64,000 nucleotides of DNA from Aeromonas sobria (GCF_000820145.1 NZ_CDBW01000048.1:61377-125376); one strand, 5' to 3'; counted from the stretch's first letter, positions 15,637 through 26,084 are shown. Numbers and translations are program-made. Notes: a model not told the origin generated them from the letters alone.

Positions 15637-17100
15637 ATGATGAATAGAATAATTACCGCTAATCTGGCGTTTTTGGCATCTTCATTGATGCTCGCTCAGG
15701 TGCAGGCGGCTGAACCCGTCTACCCTGATCAGGTCAAGTGGGCCGGTCTGGGGACGGGGGTATGTGCCAGTGGTTACCGCCCCCTGACCCGCGATGAAGC
15801 CATGAGTATCAAGGGTAATCTGGTCAGCCGCATGGGGCAGTGGCAGATCACCGGGTTGGCCAATCGCTGGGTGATCATGGGGCCGGGATATAATGGCGAG
15901 ATCAAGCAGGGCACCGCCGGAGAAACCTGGTGCTACCCCAATTCACCGGTTGCCGGAGAAATACCAACACTCTCTGACTGGAATATTCCGGCGGGGGATG
16001 AAGTCGATGTGCAATGGCGGCTGGTTCATGATAATGATTATTTCATCAAGCCGGTCAGTTATCTCGCTAATTATTTGGGCTACGCCTGGGTGGGGGGGAA
16101 TCATAGTTCCTATGTTGGGGAAGATATGGATGTCACCCGGCTCGGTGATGGTTGGCTGATAAAAGGAAATAATGACGGCGGCTGTTCGGGATATCGTTGT
16201 GGGGAAAAGAGCTCCATCAAGGTAAGCAACTTCTCATATACCCTGGAGTCCGACAGCTTTAGCCACGGCCAGGTGACAGAGAGTGACAAGCAGCTGATCA
16301 AGACCATTAACGCTAATGCGACCAACTACACCGACCTGCCCCAGCAGGTGGTGGTGACCCTGAAGTACGACAAGGCCACCAACTGGTCGAAGACCGACAC
16401 CTACAGCCTGAGCGAGAAGGTGACTACCAAGAACAAGTTTCAGTGGCCGCTGGTGGGTGAAACCGAACTCGCCATCGAGATCGCTGCGAGCCAGAGCTGG
16501 GCCTCCCAGAAAGGGGGATCAACCACCGAGACCGTCTCGGTTGAAGCGCGCCCCACTGTGCCGCCTCACTCCAGCCTGCCGGTACGGGTTGCGCTCTACA
16601 AGTCCAACATCTCCTACCCCTACGAGTTCAAGGCCGAGGTTAATTATGACCTGACCATGAAGGGCTTCCTGCGCTGGGGCGGCAATGCCTGGTATACCCA
16701 TCCGGAGAATCGCCCCACCTGGGAGCACACCTTTGCAGTAGGGCCCTTCCGCGACAAGGCGAGCAGCATCCGCTACCAGTGGGACAAGCGTTATATCCCG
16801 GGTGAAGTGAAGTGGTGGGACTGGAACTGGGCCATCAGCCAATACGGCCTGTCGACCATGCAAAACAACCTGGGACGAGTGCTGCGTCCGACCCGCTCCA
16901 GCGTTACCGGCGACTTCTACGCCGAGAGCCAGTTTGCTGGCGATATCGAAATCGGTCAGCCACAGACCCGCTCCGCGAAGGCTTTGCTGAGTAGCGATTC
17001 TGCCGACGAGGTGGCGCTCACCGGTGTGGAGCTGGACAAAGAGACCCTTGCCAATGAAGGCTTTGGCGACGTCAGTCTGACCATAGCTCCGGTGCGATAG
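15637..17100 (+). CDS. aerA: Proaerolysin-family pore-forming toxin
   Basis: A secreted beta-pore-forming toxin of 487 residues. A signal peptide ends near AQVQAAEPVYPDQ. Recognisable blocks: the N-terminal lobe (MGQWQITGLANRWVIMGPGY), YLGYAWVGGNHSSYVGEDMDV, the cysteine pair in GGCSGYRCG, the stem-forming SLSEKVTTKNKFQWPLVGET, and the receptor-binding and oligomerisation region RYQWDKRYIPGEVKWWDWNW. Compared with the A. hydrophila protein as I remember it, it is clearly orthologous but diverged. The activation linker near the C-terminus reads QPQTRSAKALLS and lacks the KVRRAR-type furin site. Transcribed alone, AT-rich promoter region, clear terminator. Confidence 0.95.
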   Translation: MMNRIITANLAFLASSLMLAQVQAAEPVYPDQVKWAGLGTGVCASGYRPLTRDEAMSIKGNLVSRMGQWQITGLANRWVIMGPGYNGEIKQGTAGETWCYPNSPVAGEIPTLSDWNIPAGDEVDVQWRLVHDNDYFIKPVSYLANYLGYAWVGGNHSSYVGEDMDVTRLGDGWLIKGNNDGGCSGYRCGEKSSIKVSNFSYTLESDSFSHGQVTESDKQLIKTINANATNYTDLPQQVVVTLKYDKATNWSKTDTYSLSEKVTTKNKFQWPLVGETELAIEIAASQSWASQKGGSTTETVSVEARPTVPPHSSLPVRVALYKSNISYPYEFKAEVNYDLTMKGFLRWGGNAWYTHPENRPTWEHTFAVGPFRDKASSIRYQWDKRYIPGEVKWWDWNWAISQYGLSTMQNNLGRVLRPTRSSVTGDFYAESQFAGDIEIGQPQTRSAKALLSSDSADEVALTGVELDKETLANEGFGDVSLTIAPVR

Positions 17101-17109
17101 TCTCCTTCG

Positions 17110-17140
17110 CAGGCCCCTTTCATGGGGGCCTGTTTCTGTT
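17110..17140 (+). terminator. Terminator of the aerolysin gene
   Basis: CAGGCCCC-TTTCATG-GGGGCCTG followed by TTTCTGTT, starting 10 bp after the stop. Confidence 0.85.
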
Positions 17141-17293
17141 CTGCGCAAGAGGTTGCTCTTGCCCTGTACCCCCCGATTTCTTCTCTCTTTGTCCTCTTAT
17201 CCCTGAATGATCACAGCGTGAACCTATGGCTTGCCAAGGTGCCGCTAACGCAGGTTTGACCTCTACCCGAGGTAGTCCCGTGAGCGAGGCATT

Positions 17294-17336
17294 GTTCACT
17301 CATCTGTTGAAAATGGTTCACTCATTCGTTGAAAGA
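17294..17336. repeat. 22-bp imperfect tandem repeat before thiC
   Basis: GTTCACTCATCTGTTGAAAAT (17294) and GTTCACTCATTCGTTGAAAGA (17316), 18 of 21 identical, lying just upstream of the putative thiC promoter. Two direct repeats one to two helical turns apart could bind a regulator. Confidence 0.6.
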
Positions 17337-17362
17337 GGGGTGTTGGCCAGATTGTTAACGGC

Positions 17363-17390
17363 TTGTGCTTTACATTTTCCCCCTTATACT
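17363..17390 (+). promoter_or_regulatory. Putative thi operon promoter
   Basis: TTGTGC, 16 bp, TATACT. The predicted start near 17397 coincides with the beginning of the riboswitch, which supports it. Confidence 0.6.
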
Positions 17391-17399
17391 GGCGCCATC

Positions 17400-17495
17400 T
17401 TGTCGGAGTGCTGACCGTCGAACGACGCAAAGCTGAGACCGTTAATTCGGGATCCGTGGAACCTGATCAGGTTAAAACCTGCGAAGGGAAACAAG
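17400..17495 (+). ncRNA. TPP riboswitch (THI element)
   Basis: The conserved thiamin pyrophosphate aptamer parts are present in order: GTCGGAGTGCT, GCTGAGA (17432-17438), GTGGAACCTGATCAGGTTAA, and GCGAAGGGAA before acaaggg. It lies about 300 nt upstream of thiC and should reduce expression of the whole thi operon when TPP is abundant. Confidence 0.93.
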
Positions 17496-17797
17496 GGTAA
17501 CTTGCGGGTTACCGCGCCGGGGGCGTCACGCTACAGAGAGCAGAGCCCCCGCTCATCGAAGGGATCACCCGAGATGGGTCAGGGCGCACAGGAGGGAGTC
17601 TGTCCCATCCGGTTGTCCAGCACGTGGGGCGCCTTGCCCACCGCGCGCAGAGAGCGGGAAGTGGCAGCACAGCAGAGCGGAGTTCCATCCCGCGCGCACT
17701 CCCTCCTGAGATAAACACCCTGCCGCAAGTTCATCTTCTCCTCGAACTCCAGACAAGCAAACACCCATAACTTCAACCAGTTAATGTGAGTTTTGCT
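17496..17797 (+). promoter_or_regulatory. Long structured thiC leader (expression platform)
   Basis: About 300 nt separate aptamer and thiC. A small hairpin GGTAAC-TTGCGG-GTTACC follows the aptamer. Further on, CAGGAGGGAGT (17589-17599) and ACTCCCTCCTG (17698-17708) are perfect 11-base complements 98 nt apart. No standard terminator with a T-run is evident, so control may act on translation or Rho access. Confidence 0.55.
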
Positions 17798-19809
<2,012 letters not shown>

Positions 19810-19813
<4 letters not shown>

Positions 19814-21417
19814 GCAGCGCAAGCGGGGCTGTCAGCCCCGCCGATCTGTCGCCCGTGACCGACTCGCTACCTGTGGTCTGGACCATCGCCGGTTCCGACT
19901 CCGGCGGCGGCGCCGGTATTCAGGCCGACTTGCACACCCTGCACGACCTTGGCGTGCACGGTTGCTCGGTCATCACCGCCATCACCGCCCAGAACTCGGT
20001 GGCGGTGAAGATGGTCGACCCTGTACTGATGCAGACCTTCACCGCCCAGATCGACGCCCTCGGCGTCGATCTGCCGCCCGCTGCCATCAAGATCGGCCTG
20101 CTGCCGACCCGGCTCCATGTGGAGGTGCTGGCCCGCCGATTGGCGAACATCGATGCTCCCTTCGTGGTCTACGACCCAGTGGCCATCGCCAGCACCGGCA
20201 CCCCGATGGCGGAGCCCAATATGCTGGAGGCGGTGCGTGAACAGCTGTTGCCGCGCCTCTCCTTGATCACCCCCAACGGCCCCGAGCTGGAGGCCCTGAC
20301 CGGCTTGCCGGTCAGCAGCCCAGAGCTGGTGCGCCTTGCCGCCCGCCGCCTGCGCGAACTCGGCGCTCGCGCCGTGCTGGTCAAGGGGGGGCATCTGGAG
20401 TGGAGCGGCGAGCTCTGCCTCGACTACTACCAGGACGAGACCCGCGAATTTTGGCTGGCGGCGCCGCGCCTCGATACCCGCCACGGCCACGGCACCGGTT
20501 GCTGCTACGCCAGCGCCATCGCCGCCGTGGTGGCGCAGGATTATCCGGTGGAGGATGCCATCACCCTCGCTCGCGCCTACCTGCAACAGGGGCTAGCGGC
20601 GGCGCAGGGGGTGGGCGCAGGCCCGGGCCCCATCGCCCATCTTGGCTGGCCGAGCAGTCTTGCCCATTTCCCCCGCGCTGTGCTGGCGGGATCAAAGCTC
20701 GATCGTCGCTTCGGACTTTATGAAGCGAGTGCCGCCCGCCTGCCGGATGGCCCTTTTGCCACGACCGAGCACAACCTCGGCCTCTATCCGGTGGTGGATT
20801 CGGTCAAGTGGCTGCGCCGCCTGCTGGGGCAGGGGGTCAAGACTATTCAACTGCGGATCAAGAATCTGCCTGCCGCAGAGGTGGCACCGGCCATCCGTGA
20901 TGCGGTTGAACTCGGTCGCCGTCATGGGGCGCGGCTCTTTATCAACGACTACTGGCAGCAGGCCATCGAGGCGGGCGCTTGGGGCGTGCATCTGGGGCAG
21001 GAGGATATGGAGACAGCCGATCTCGCCGCCATTCAGGGGGCCGGGCTGCGCCTTGGCATCTCCACCCACGGCTACTTCGAGCTGATGCGGGCCCGCGAGC
21101 TGGCCCCCTCCTATATCGCACTCGGCCATATCTTCCCGACCAACACCAAGGCGATGCCTTCGCGCCCGCAGGGGCTGGTGCGGCTGCATCGCTACCGCGC
21201 CCTGATGGCGGAGTGGCCCACTGTGGCCATCGGCGGCATCAGCGAGGAGCGGGTGGCGGCGGTCAAGGCAAGCGGGGTCGGCAGTATCGCGCTGGTGTCA
21301 GCCATTACCGCCAGCGACGACTGGCAGGGGGCGACCGAGCGGCTGCTCGCTGCCGTGGGGGCGGGGGATGAGCCGCGCTCGGCCACCGTTATACGGGAGG
21401 CAGAACATGCGCTCTGA
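19810..21417 (+). CDS. thiDE: Bifunctional HMP(-P) kinase / thiamin-phosphate synthase (ThiD-ThiE fusion)
   Basis: 535 residues joining two enzymes. Residues about 22-275 are ThiD: VWTIAGSDSGGGAGIQADLH, and the anion-hole region RHGHGTGCCYASAIAA; it phosphorylates HMP-P to HMP-PP. Residues about 320-510 are ThiE: GVKTIQLRIKN, LFINDYWQQAI, GVHLGQEDM, YIALGHIFPTNTK and VAIGGI; it couples HMP-PP with the thiazole to give thiamin phosphate. About 45 residues link them. GTG start overlaps thiC by four bases; the stop lies inside thiF. ThiD-ThiE fusions are known elsewhere. Confidence 0.95.
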
Positions 21418-22201
21418 TGAGGCGTCTCTTAGTGACAAAGAGTATCTGCGATACGGCCGCCAGCTGATGCTGGCGGAAGTGGGGGAGGCTGGTCAGGCGC
21501 GGCTCAAGGATAAATCGGTGCTGATCGTCGGCCTCGGCGGGCTTGGCTCGCCGCTCGCCCTTTATCTGGCCGGGGCTGGGGTGGGCACCTTGTGGCTGGC
21601 CGATGGCGATACGGTCGATTCCAGCAACTTGCCGCGCCAGATCCTGTTCGATAGCGAGGCAGTCAACCACTCCAAGGCGGAGCTGGCCCGCGAGCGCTTG
21701 GCCGCCCACAACCCGTTGGTGGAGCTGATTGCCATCAACCAGCGGCTCGATGCCGCCAGCCTGCCGGAGTTTGTGGCCGAGGTAGATCTGGTGATCGACT
21801 GCTGCGACAACCTCGCCACCCGGCAGGCCATCAACGCCGCCTGCGTGGCGCAGGGCATGCCCTGGATCTCCGCCGCCGCAGTGGGTTGGCAGGGGCAGCT
21901 GATGGCGCGCACCAGCTCGGGGCACGCCTGCTACGCCTGCCTCTATCCGCTGGATACCAAGGTGAGCCAGAGCTGCGAAACCAGCGGCGTAACCGGCCCA
22001 TTGGTCGGAGTGATGGGCTCTTTGCAGGCGCTGGAGGCATTGAAACTGCTGCTCGGGATGCCGAGCCCGGTCGCCGGCACATTGCGCCGCTTCGATGCCC
22101 TGGCTCATCAATGGCAGACCCTCACTCTGGCCCCCGACCCCGATTGCCCGGTCTGCGGGCAGCGCCGATGCCCGACACACGATAAGGAGATCACCCCATG
22201 A
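21407..22201 (+). CDS. thiF: ThiS adenylyltransferase ThiF
   Basis: 264 residues, E1-like. It adenylates the C-terminal glycine of ThiS for thiazole sulphur transfer. VLIVGLGGLGSPLALYLAGAG is the nucleotide-binding loop, NLPRQILF and the later DCCDN are conserved, and the zinc cysteines are in CYACLYP and CPVCGQRRC. Start at 21407 (MRSDEASLSDKEYLRYGRQ), preceded by GGGAGG and overlapping thiDE. The ATGA overlap with thiS implies coupled translation. Confidence 0.95.
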   Translation: MRSDEASLSDKEYLRYGRQLMLAEVGEAGQARLKDKSVLIVGLGGLGSPLALYLAGAGVGTLWLADGDTVDSSNLPRQILFDSEAVNHSKAELARERLAAHNPLVELIAINQRLDAASLPEFVAEVDLVIDCCDNLATRQAINAACVAQGMPWISAAAVGWQGQLMARTSSGHACYACLYPLDTKVSQSCETSGVTGPLVGVMGSLQALEALKLLLGMPSPVAGTLRRFDALAHQWQTLTLAPDPDCPVCGQRRCPTHDKEITP

Positions 22202-22404
22202 CCTTGACCATTCGACTCAACGATAAAGCCCAGCCGCTGGCGGCAGGGCAGAGCGTGGCCGACCTGCTGGCGGCGCAAGAAGTTAATCCACAGGGAGTGG
22301 CTATAGCCCTTAACGGCGCCGTGCTGCCCCGAGGCCGCTGGGCCGAGACTCGTCTCAATGACGGGGATGAACTTCACCTCTTCACCGCTATTGCCGGAGG
22401 CTAA
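22198..22404 (+). CDS. thiS: Sulphur carrier protein ThiS
   Basis: 68 residues, ubiquitin-like fold. It ends in the required Gly-Gly (FTAIAGG), which is adenylated by ThiF and carries the thiocarboxylate used by ThiG. The codons of that tail, GCC GGA GGC, also create a ribosome-binding site for whatever ATG follows. After the stop the operon contains a degraded repeat of this tail (22408-22488) before thiG. Confidence 0.95.
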   Translation: MTLTIRLNDKAQPLAAGQSVADLLAAQEVNPQGVAIALNGAVLPRGRWAETRLNDGDELHLFTAIAGG

Positions 22405-22407
22405 CCC

Positions 22408-22488
22408 ATGAAACTCGCAGTCTCATCTTCGAGCGTGCTGCCTTGCGGCGGGGCCTCACCTCTTCTTACCGCAGTGGCCGGAGGCTGA
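22408..22488 (+). pseudogene. 26-codon ORF ending in a copy of the ThiS tail
   Basis: ATG 22408 to TGA 22486-22488. The peptide ends LLTAVAGG, against FTAIAGG in ThiS, and the DNA from 22454 (cctcacctcttc..accgca) repeats the thiS 3' end 84 bp away with a two-base insertion that shifts the earlier frame. The copied GCCGGAGGC lies eight bases before the thiG ATG and therefore provides the thiG Shine-Dalgarno sequence. Probably a remnant of an old thiS 3' end; whether the little peptide is made is unknown. Confidence 0.7.
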
Positions 22489-22489
22489 C

Positions 22490-23257
22490 ATGCTGACAAT
22501 TGCCGATCACACCTTCTCCTCACGCCTCTTTACCGGCACCGGTAAGTTTGCCCGCCCGGATCTGATGGCCGCTGCCATCGAGGCGAGCGGCTCCCAGCTG
22601 GTAACCATGGCCATCAAGCGGCTTGAACCGGGCAAGGCCTACGACGATATCCTCAGCCCCTTGCTGAAACTCGGGGTCAAGCTGCTGCCCAACACCTCCG
22701 GCGCCAAGACCGCCGCCGAGGCGGTATTTGCCGCCCACCTCGCCCGCGAGGCGCTGGGAACAAACTGGCTGAAGCTGGAGATCCACCCCGATCCCCGTTA
22801 TCTGCTGCCCGATCCCATCGAGACGCTGAAAGCCGCCGAGCAGCTGGTGAAAGAGGGCTTTGTGGTACTGCCCTACTGCGGCGCCGACCCCGTGCTTTGC
22901 AAGCGGCTGGAAGAGGTGGGCTGCGCCGCCGTGATGCCGCTCGGTGCGCCGATTGGTTCGAATCAGGGGCTGGTGACCCGGGAGTTTCTCGCCATCATCA
23001 TCGAGCAGGCCAATGTGCCTGTGGTGGTGGATGCGGGGATCGGTGCGCCGAGCCACGCCGCCGCCGCCTTTGAGCTGGGAGCCGACGCCGTGCTGGTCAA
23101 TACCGCCATTGCAGTCAGCGGCGACCCGATCGCCATGGGCCGCGCCTTTGCGCTGGCCTGCACTGCCGGTCGCAGTGCCTATGAGGCAGGTCTCGGCACC
23201 CGCGCCCTACAGGCGCAAGCCTCCAGCCCGCTGACCGATTTTCTGGGGGCGTTATGA
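22490..23257 (+). CDS. thiG: Thiazole synthase ThiG
   Basis: 255 residues, a TIM-barrel enzyme that condenses deoxyxylulose phosphate, dehydroglycine and ThiS thiocarboxylate into the thiazole phosphate. Landmarks: SRLFTGTGKFARPD, the Schiff-base Lys in VTMAIKRL, KLEIHPDPRYLLPD, AAVMPLGAPIGSNQGL and VVVDAGIGAPSHAAAAFELG. Its ribosome-binding site is supplied by the duplicated thiS tail. The stop overlaps thiH (ATGA). Confidence 0.96.
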   Translation: MLTIADHTFSSRLFTGTGKFARPDLMAAAIEASGSQLVTMAIKRLEPGKAYDDILSPLLKLGVKLLPNTSGAKTAAEAVFAAHLAREALGTNWLKLEIHPDPRYLLPDPIETLKAAEQLVKEGFVVLPYCGADPVLCKRLEEVGCAAVMPLGAPIGSNQGLVTREFLAIIIEQANVPVVVDAGIGAPSHAAAAFELGADAVLVNTAIAVSGDPIAMGRAFALACTAGRSAYEAGLGTRALQAQASSPLTDFLGAL

Positions 23258-24519
23258 GCCAGGATTTAGAGGAGATAGATGCCTCGGCTATGGGCTCTGT
23301 GCCACACGATCAGCCAAGTGTTCGCCCCCCTCTCCCTTTGGGAGAGGGGCTGGGGGTGAGGGCTCCGGGGGTTAGGGAGTTTGAATCGAAGGATGCGGAA
23401 CCCTCCTTTCTCGACCGCTGGCAGGAGCTTGAGTGGGACGATATCGGCATGCAGATCCGCACCAAAACCGCCGCCGATGTGGCACGCGCCCTGAGTGCCC
23501 CCCGCCGCACCCTGGCCGACTTTATGGCGTTGATCTCGCCAGCCGCCGAGGCGTATCTGCCGCAAATGGCGGCCGAGGCCGAGCGGCTGACCCGCCAGCG
23601 TTTTGGCAACACCATCGGCTTCTATGTGCCGCTCTATCTGTCGAACCTGTGCGCCAACGACTGCACCTACTGCGGCTTCTCCATGAGCAACCGCCTCAAG
23701 CGCAAGACCTTGAATAACGAAGAGATAGAGCGCGAGTGTCTGGCCATCAAGGCGCGGGGTTTCGACAGCGTGCTGCTGGTGACCGGCGAGCACGAGCACA
23801 AGGTGGGGCTCGCCTATTTTCGCGAGGTGATGCCCATCATCCGCCGCCATTTCAGCACGGTAGCGATGGAGGTGCAGCCCCTCTCGCAAGCCGACTATGC
23901 CGAGCTGAAGACTCTCGGCCTCGACACCGTCATGGTCTATCAGGAGACCTACCACGCCCCCACCTATGCCCGCCACCATCTGCGCGGCAACAAGCGTGAC
24001 ATAGGGTGGCGCCTCGCCACGCCGGATCGGCTGGGCCGCGCCGGTATCGACAAAATCGGCTTGGGGGCGCTGATCGGCCTCTCCTCGGACTGGCGCGCCG
24101 ACAGCTACTTTGTCGCCGAGCATCTGAGCTGGCTTGAGCGCCACCACTGGCAGAGCCGCTATTCGCTCTCCTTCCCGCGCCTGCGCCCCTGCACCGGCGG
24201 GCTGGAGCCTGCCGTGGTCATGTCGGATCGCCAGTTGGCCCAGCTTATCTGTGCCTGGCGCCTCTTCTCGCCAACGCTGGATTTGTCCCTCTCCACCCGC
24301 GAGTCGGCCACCTTTCGCAACGGTGCGGTGCGCCTTGGCATCACCCAGATGTCGGCCGAGTCGCGCACCCAGCCGGGTGGCTATGCCGAGGGGGATGCAG
24401 AGGAGCTGGAGCAGTTCGCCATCCACGACGACCGCCCTGTGGGGGAGGTGGCCGCCGCCGTGCGGCAGGCCGGGTTGCAGCCGGTGTTTAAGGATTGGGA
24501 GCCCTTCTTGGGCCGATAG
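23254..24519 (+). CDS. thiH: 2-iminoacetate synthase ThiH, with a repeat-encoded insertion
   Basis: ThiH is a radical-SAM enzyme that splits tyrosine into dehydroglycine and p-cresol for ThiG. The cluster motif CTYCGFSM (with preceding CANDC) is present, and the length of 421 is above the usual 370-380. The excess is at the N-terminus: after MSQDLEEIDASAMGSV the frame passes through an intergenic palindromic repeat (23326-23362), encoding RPPLPLGEGLGVRAP, before the normal FLDRWQELEWDDI begins. The start is fixed by the ATGA overlap with thiG. Either the insert is tolerated or translation restarts inside. Confidence 0.92.
   Translation: MSQDLEEIDASAMGSVPHDQPSVRPPLPLGEGLGVRAPGVREFESKDAEPSFLDRWQELEWDDIGMQIRTKTAADVARALSAPRRTLADFMALISPAAEAYLPQMAAEAERLTRQRFGNTIGFYVPLYLSNLCANDCTYCGFSMSNRLKRKTLNNEEIERECLAIKARGFDSVLLVTGEHEHKVGLAYFREVMPIIRRHFSTVAMEVQPLSQADYAELKTLGLDTVMVYQETYHAPTYARHHLRGNKRDIGWRLATPDRLGRAGIDKIGLGALIGLSSDWRADSYFVAEHLSWLERHHWQSRYSLSFPRLRPCTGGLEPAVVMSDRQLAQLICAWRLFSPTLDLSLSTRESATFRNGAVRLGITQMSAESRTQPGGYAEGDAEELEQFAIHDDRPVGEVAAAVRQAGLQPVFKDWEPFLGR
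23326..23362. repeat. Intergenic palindromic repeat, copy 2, inside thiH
   Basis: CCCCCTCTCCCTTTGGGAGA followed by GGGGCTGGGGGTGAGGG. It is the reverse complement of the element at 12377-12410 (core CCCTCTCCC-TTT-GGGAGAGGG). It sits in frame within the first 40 codons of thiH without a stop. Confidence 0.8.
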
Positions 24520-24608
24520 GGGCGGCCACGCCCCTCTTGCCGGTGGCATCCCGGCGTCCAGCCAGACTCTGTGCCTGTGGCAAGCAGGCACGGCCGCGTC
24601 GTGCAATC

Positions 24609-24642
24609 GTAGGGTCGATTAGCCGGTAGGCGTAATCGTCCG
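24609..24642. repeat. GTAGGTTCGATTAGC-type intergenic repeat, copy 1
   Basis: GTAGGGTCGATTAGCCGGTA then GGCGTAATCGTCCG. Related copies occur at 46106-46136 and, inverted, at 46235-46268. Confidence 0.65.
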
Positions 24643-24759
24643 TTCCGAGGTATGGCGTTGGCGGCAGGGGCCGTTGTGTGGTGGCACGGCTTTGCCGTGC
24701 AGGACGCGAGGCCGCTGGCCTCGAAGGGGTTTCGCCCGCCCTTCGGGCTTGGGCGAGTA

Positions 24760-24787
24760 ACTTTTCTTTGCGTGGCCAAAGAAAAGT
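24760..24787. repeat. Perfect palindrome ACTTTTCTTTG / CAAAGAAAAGT
   Basis: Eleven-base arms at 24760-24770 and 24777-24787 with a six-base loop CGTGGC, followed by CACCAAAAGAAAGGCCACC. It is the most conserved part of the composite repeat. Confidence 0.7.
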
Positions 24788-25051
24788 CACCAAAAGAAAG
24801 GCCACCCCCGCCAATCCGACCGCTACGCGGTTTCCCTCGGGTCAGGTGCCAGGTCGGACGGATCGCCGCAGACGGCACATCCCTGTGCCGGCTGCGTCTG
24901 CGCCATCATCCCTGATGGCGCTCCTGCCCTTGCCCCTTCCCCTCGGCGGATTGGAGGGGGAGCCAAAACCGTGCCCGCCATAACTTCAGAGGAATCATAG
25001 GACGCAATTCACTTCGTTAATTGAATCCAACGGTAGCTATAAGTTACGGTG

Positions 25052-25783
25052 CTATTTTTCTTGTGACATATCATTAATATATTGTTCGTATATAGATTGA
25101 AGCGACTTTTCCAATCCTAAATAAAAATGTTGAGAGCAAATAAAAAGTGCTTGATACACGCATTGAAAAGCAATACTGAAACTAGACGTTAAAATGTGAT
25201 TGGGTGCGTTGTTTTGTATGTTCAATGTCATCTCTGAAGTAAACGTCACCATATGTGAAAATGAGCTAGGGCCACCATGAACCCAATCAGATAGATTGGA
25301 GTATAATATTGAGTGCAATTCATCGGCTTTTACAGTACTCGCCATATCGCGAATTGTCACTCCACATTTCCAGTTATTATGTGTTTTGTCACCTTTGCCT
25401 GTTAGGTATCTGTCTTTGATGGCTGCATATCCGCTATTAATAGAGTGCTGTTCCTCCACTGAAATATCTTTTCCTTTAAGTATAAGGTCTTTCAATTTCA
25501 TCCAGTCTTCTACAAATATATATTGCCGCCACTTTGAAGCTCGTTGAACAGGGCTATGTGCTACCCACAACATTTGTATTAGTGTTTCAATCATGGAGCG
25601 AGCGATCAGCTGTACGTCTGGTGAGGGAGATAGTTTACGTATAGAATTCATGTGCAAATCTAGTTTATACATGTAGCAAATGAGGAAAAAACCAAAATCA
25701 TCATTTCGTTCCAACATGAATGAATTTGAATTATAAATTTCTTGTAGCTTGAAGCAATAATCATCAATGGTTGAATTTTTCAC
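25052..25783 (-). CDS. DUF5677-like protein, low-GC accessory gene
   Basis: 243 residues from a GTG at 25783. All-helical, with SPDVQLIARSMIETLIQMLWVA and SNLSDWVHGGPSSF, which resemble the HEPN-like DUF5677 family as I remember it. Some DUF5677 proteins occur in defence or abortive-infection settings, but nothing here shows that function. The base composition is far more AT-rich than the neighbours, and it sits between a repeat cluster and unrelated acetyltransferase genes, so it is probably horizontally acquired. Confidence 0.65.
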   Translation of the reverse strand: MKNSTIDDYCFKLQEIYNSNSFMLERNDDFGFFLICYMYKLDLHMNSIRKLSPSPDVQLIARSMIETLIQMLWVAHSPVQRASKWRQYIFVEDWMKLKDLILKGKDISVEEQHSINSGYAAIKDRYLTGKGDKTHNNWKCGVTIRDMASTVKADELHSILYSNLSDWVHGGPSSFSHMVTFTSEMTLNIQNNAPNHILTSSFSIAFQCVYQALFICSQHFYLGLEKSLQSIYEQYINDMSQEK

Positions 25784-26084
25784 TTGGCTGACCTCTGTAA
25801 TATATAAAATGATGCAATTTTAGAGTTGTTTTTTTCGGTGGTTGCATAGTGTTTAACTTGAAAGTATATCTATCTTTAATTTTATATCATGTTGCACGTT
25901 GTTAAGTTTAATGAATTTTCCTTCACTGTTAAGTTTTAAGTCTTGGCTGACTTATTTCGCCTACAAAGGGGCAGTTTCCGGCTGTAGCCCCAAATATTAT
26001 GATGGTGCAATAGCCTACATTAGCATTTCTCGCTTATCTATTTCTCAGCAGCGAAGCACGTGTTCTGATGATTTTGGCAACTCA
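25784..26084. other. AT-rich gap upstream of the DUF5677 gene
   Basis: About 300 bp containing the presumed promoter of the gene at 25052-25783 (minus strand). No gene, attachment site or transposon end is recognisable. Confidence 0.5.

Larger units (their letters stand above)
24540..24990. repeat. Composite of intergenic repeats after thiH
   Basis: About 450 bp with no credible gene but many small hairpins: GCACGGC-TTT-GCCGTGC, GAGGCC-GCT-GGCCTC, GCCCTTCGGGC, GGCACA-TCCC-TGTGCC and GCCATC-ATCCCT-GATGGC. Short open frames here read VTFLCVAKEKSPKE, a phrase I know from spurious proteins annotated over a repeat found in many proteobacteria. It marks the junction between the thi operon and a low-GC accessory gene. 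Confidence 0.6.

Noticed and set aside
17294..17336. Two 22-bp repeats as replication iterons
   Set aside because: Only two copies, next to a promoter, with no replication gene or DnaA boxes.
24652..24983. Overlapping open frames in the composite repeat
   Set aside because: They differ in every frame, consist of hairpin repeats, and match phrases known from spurious annotations.
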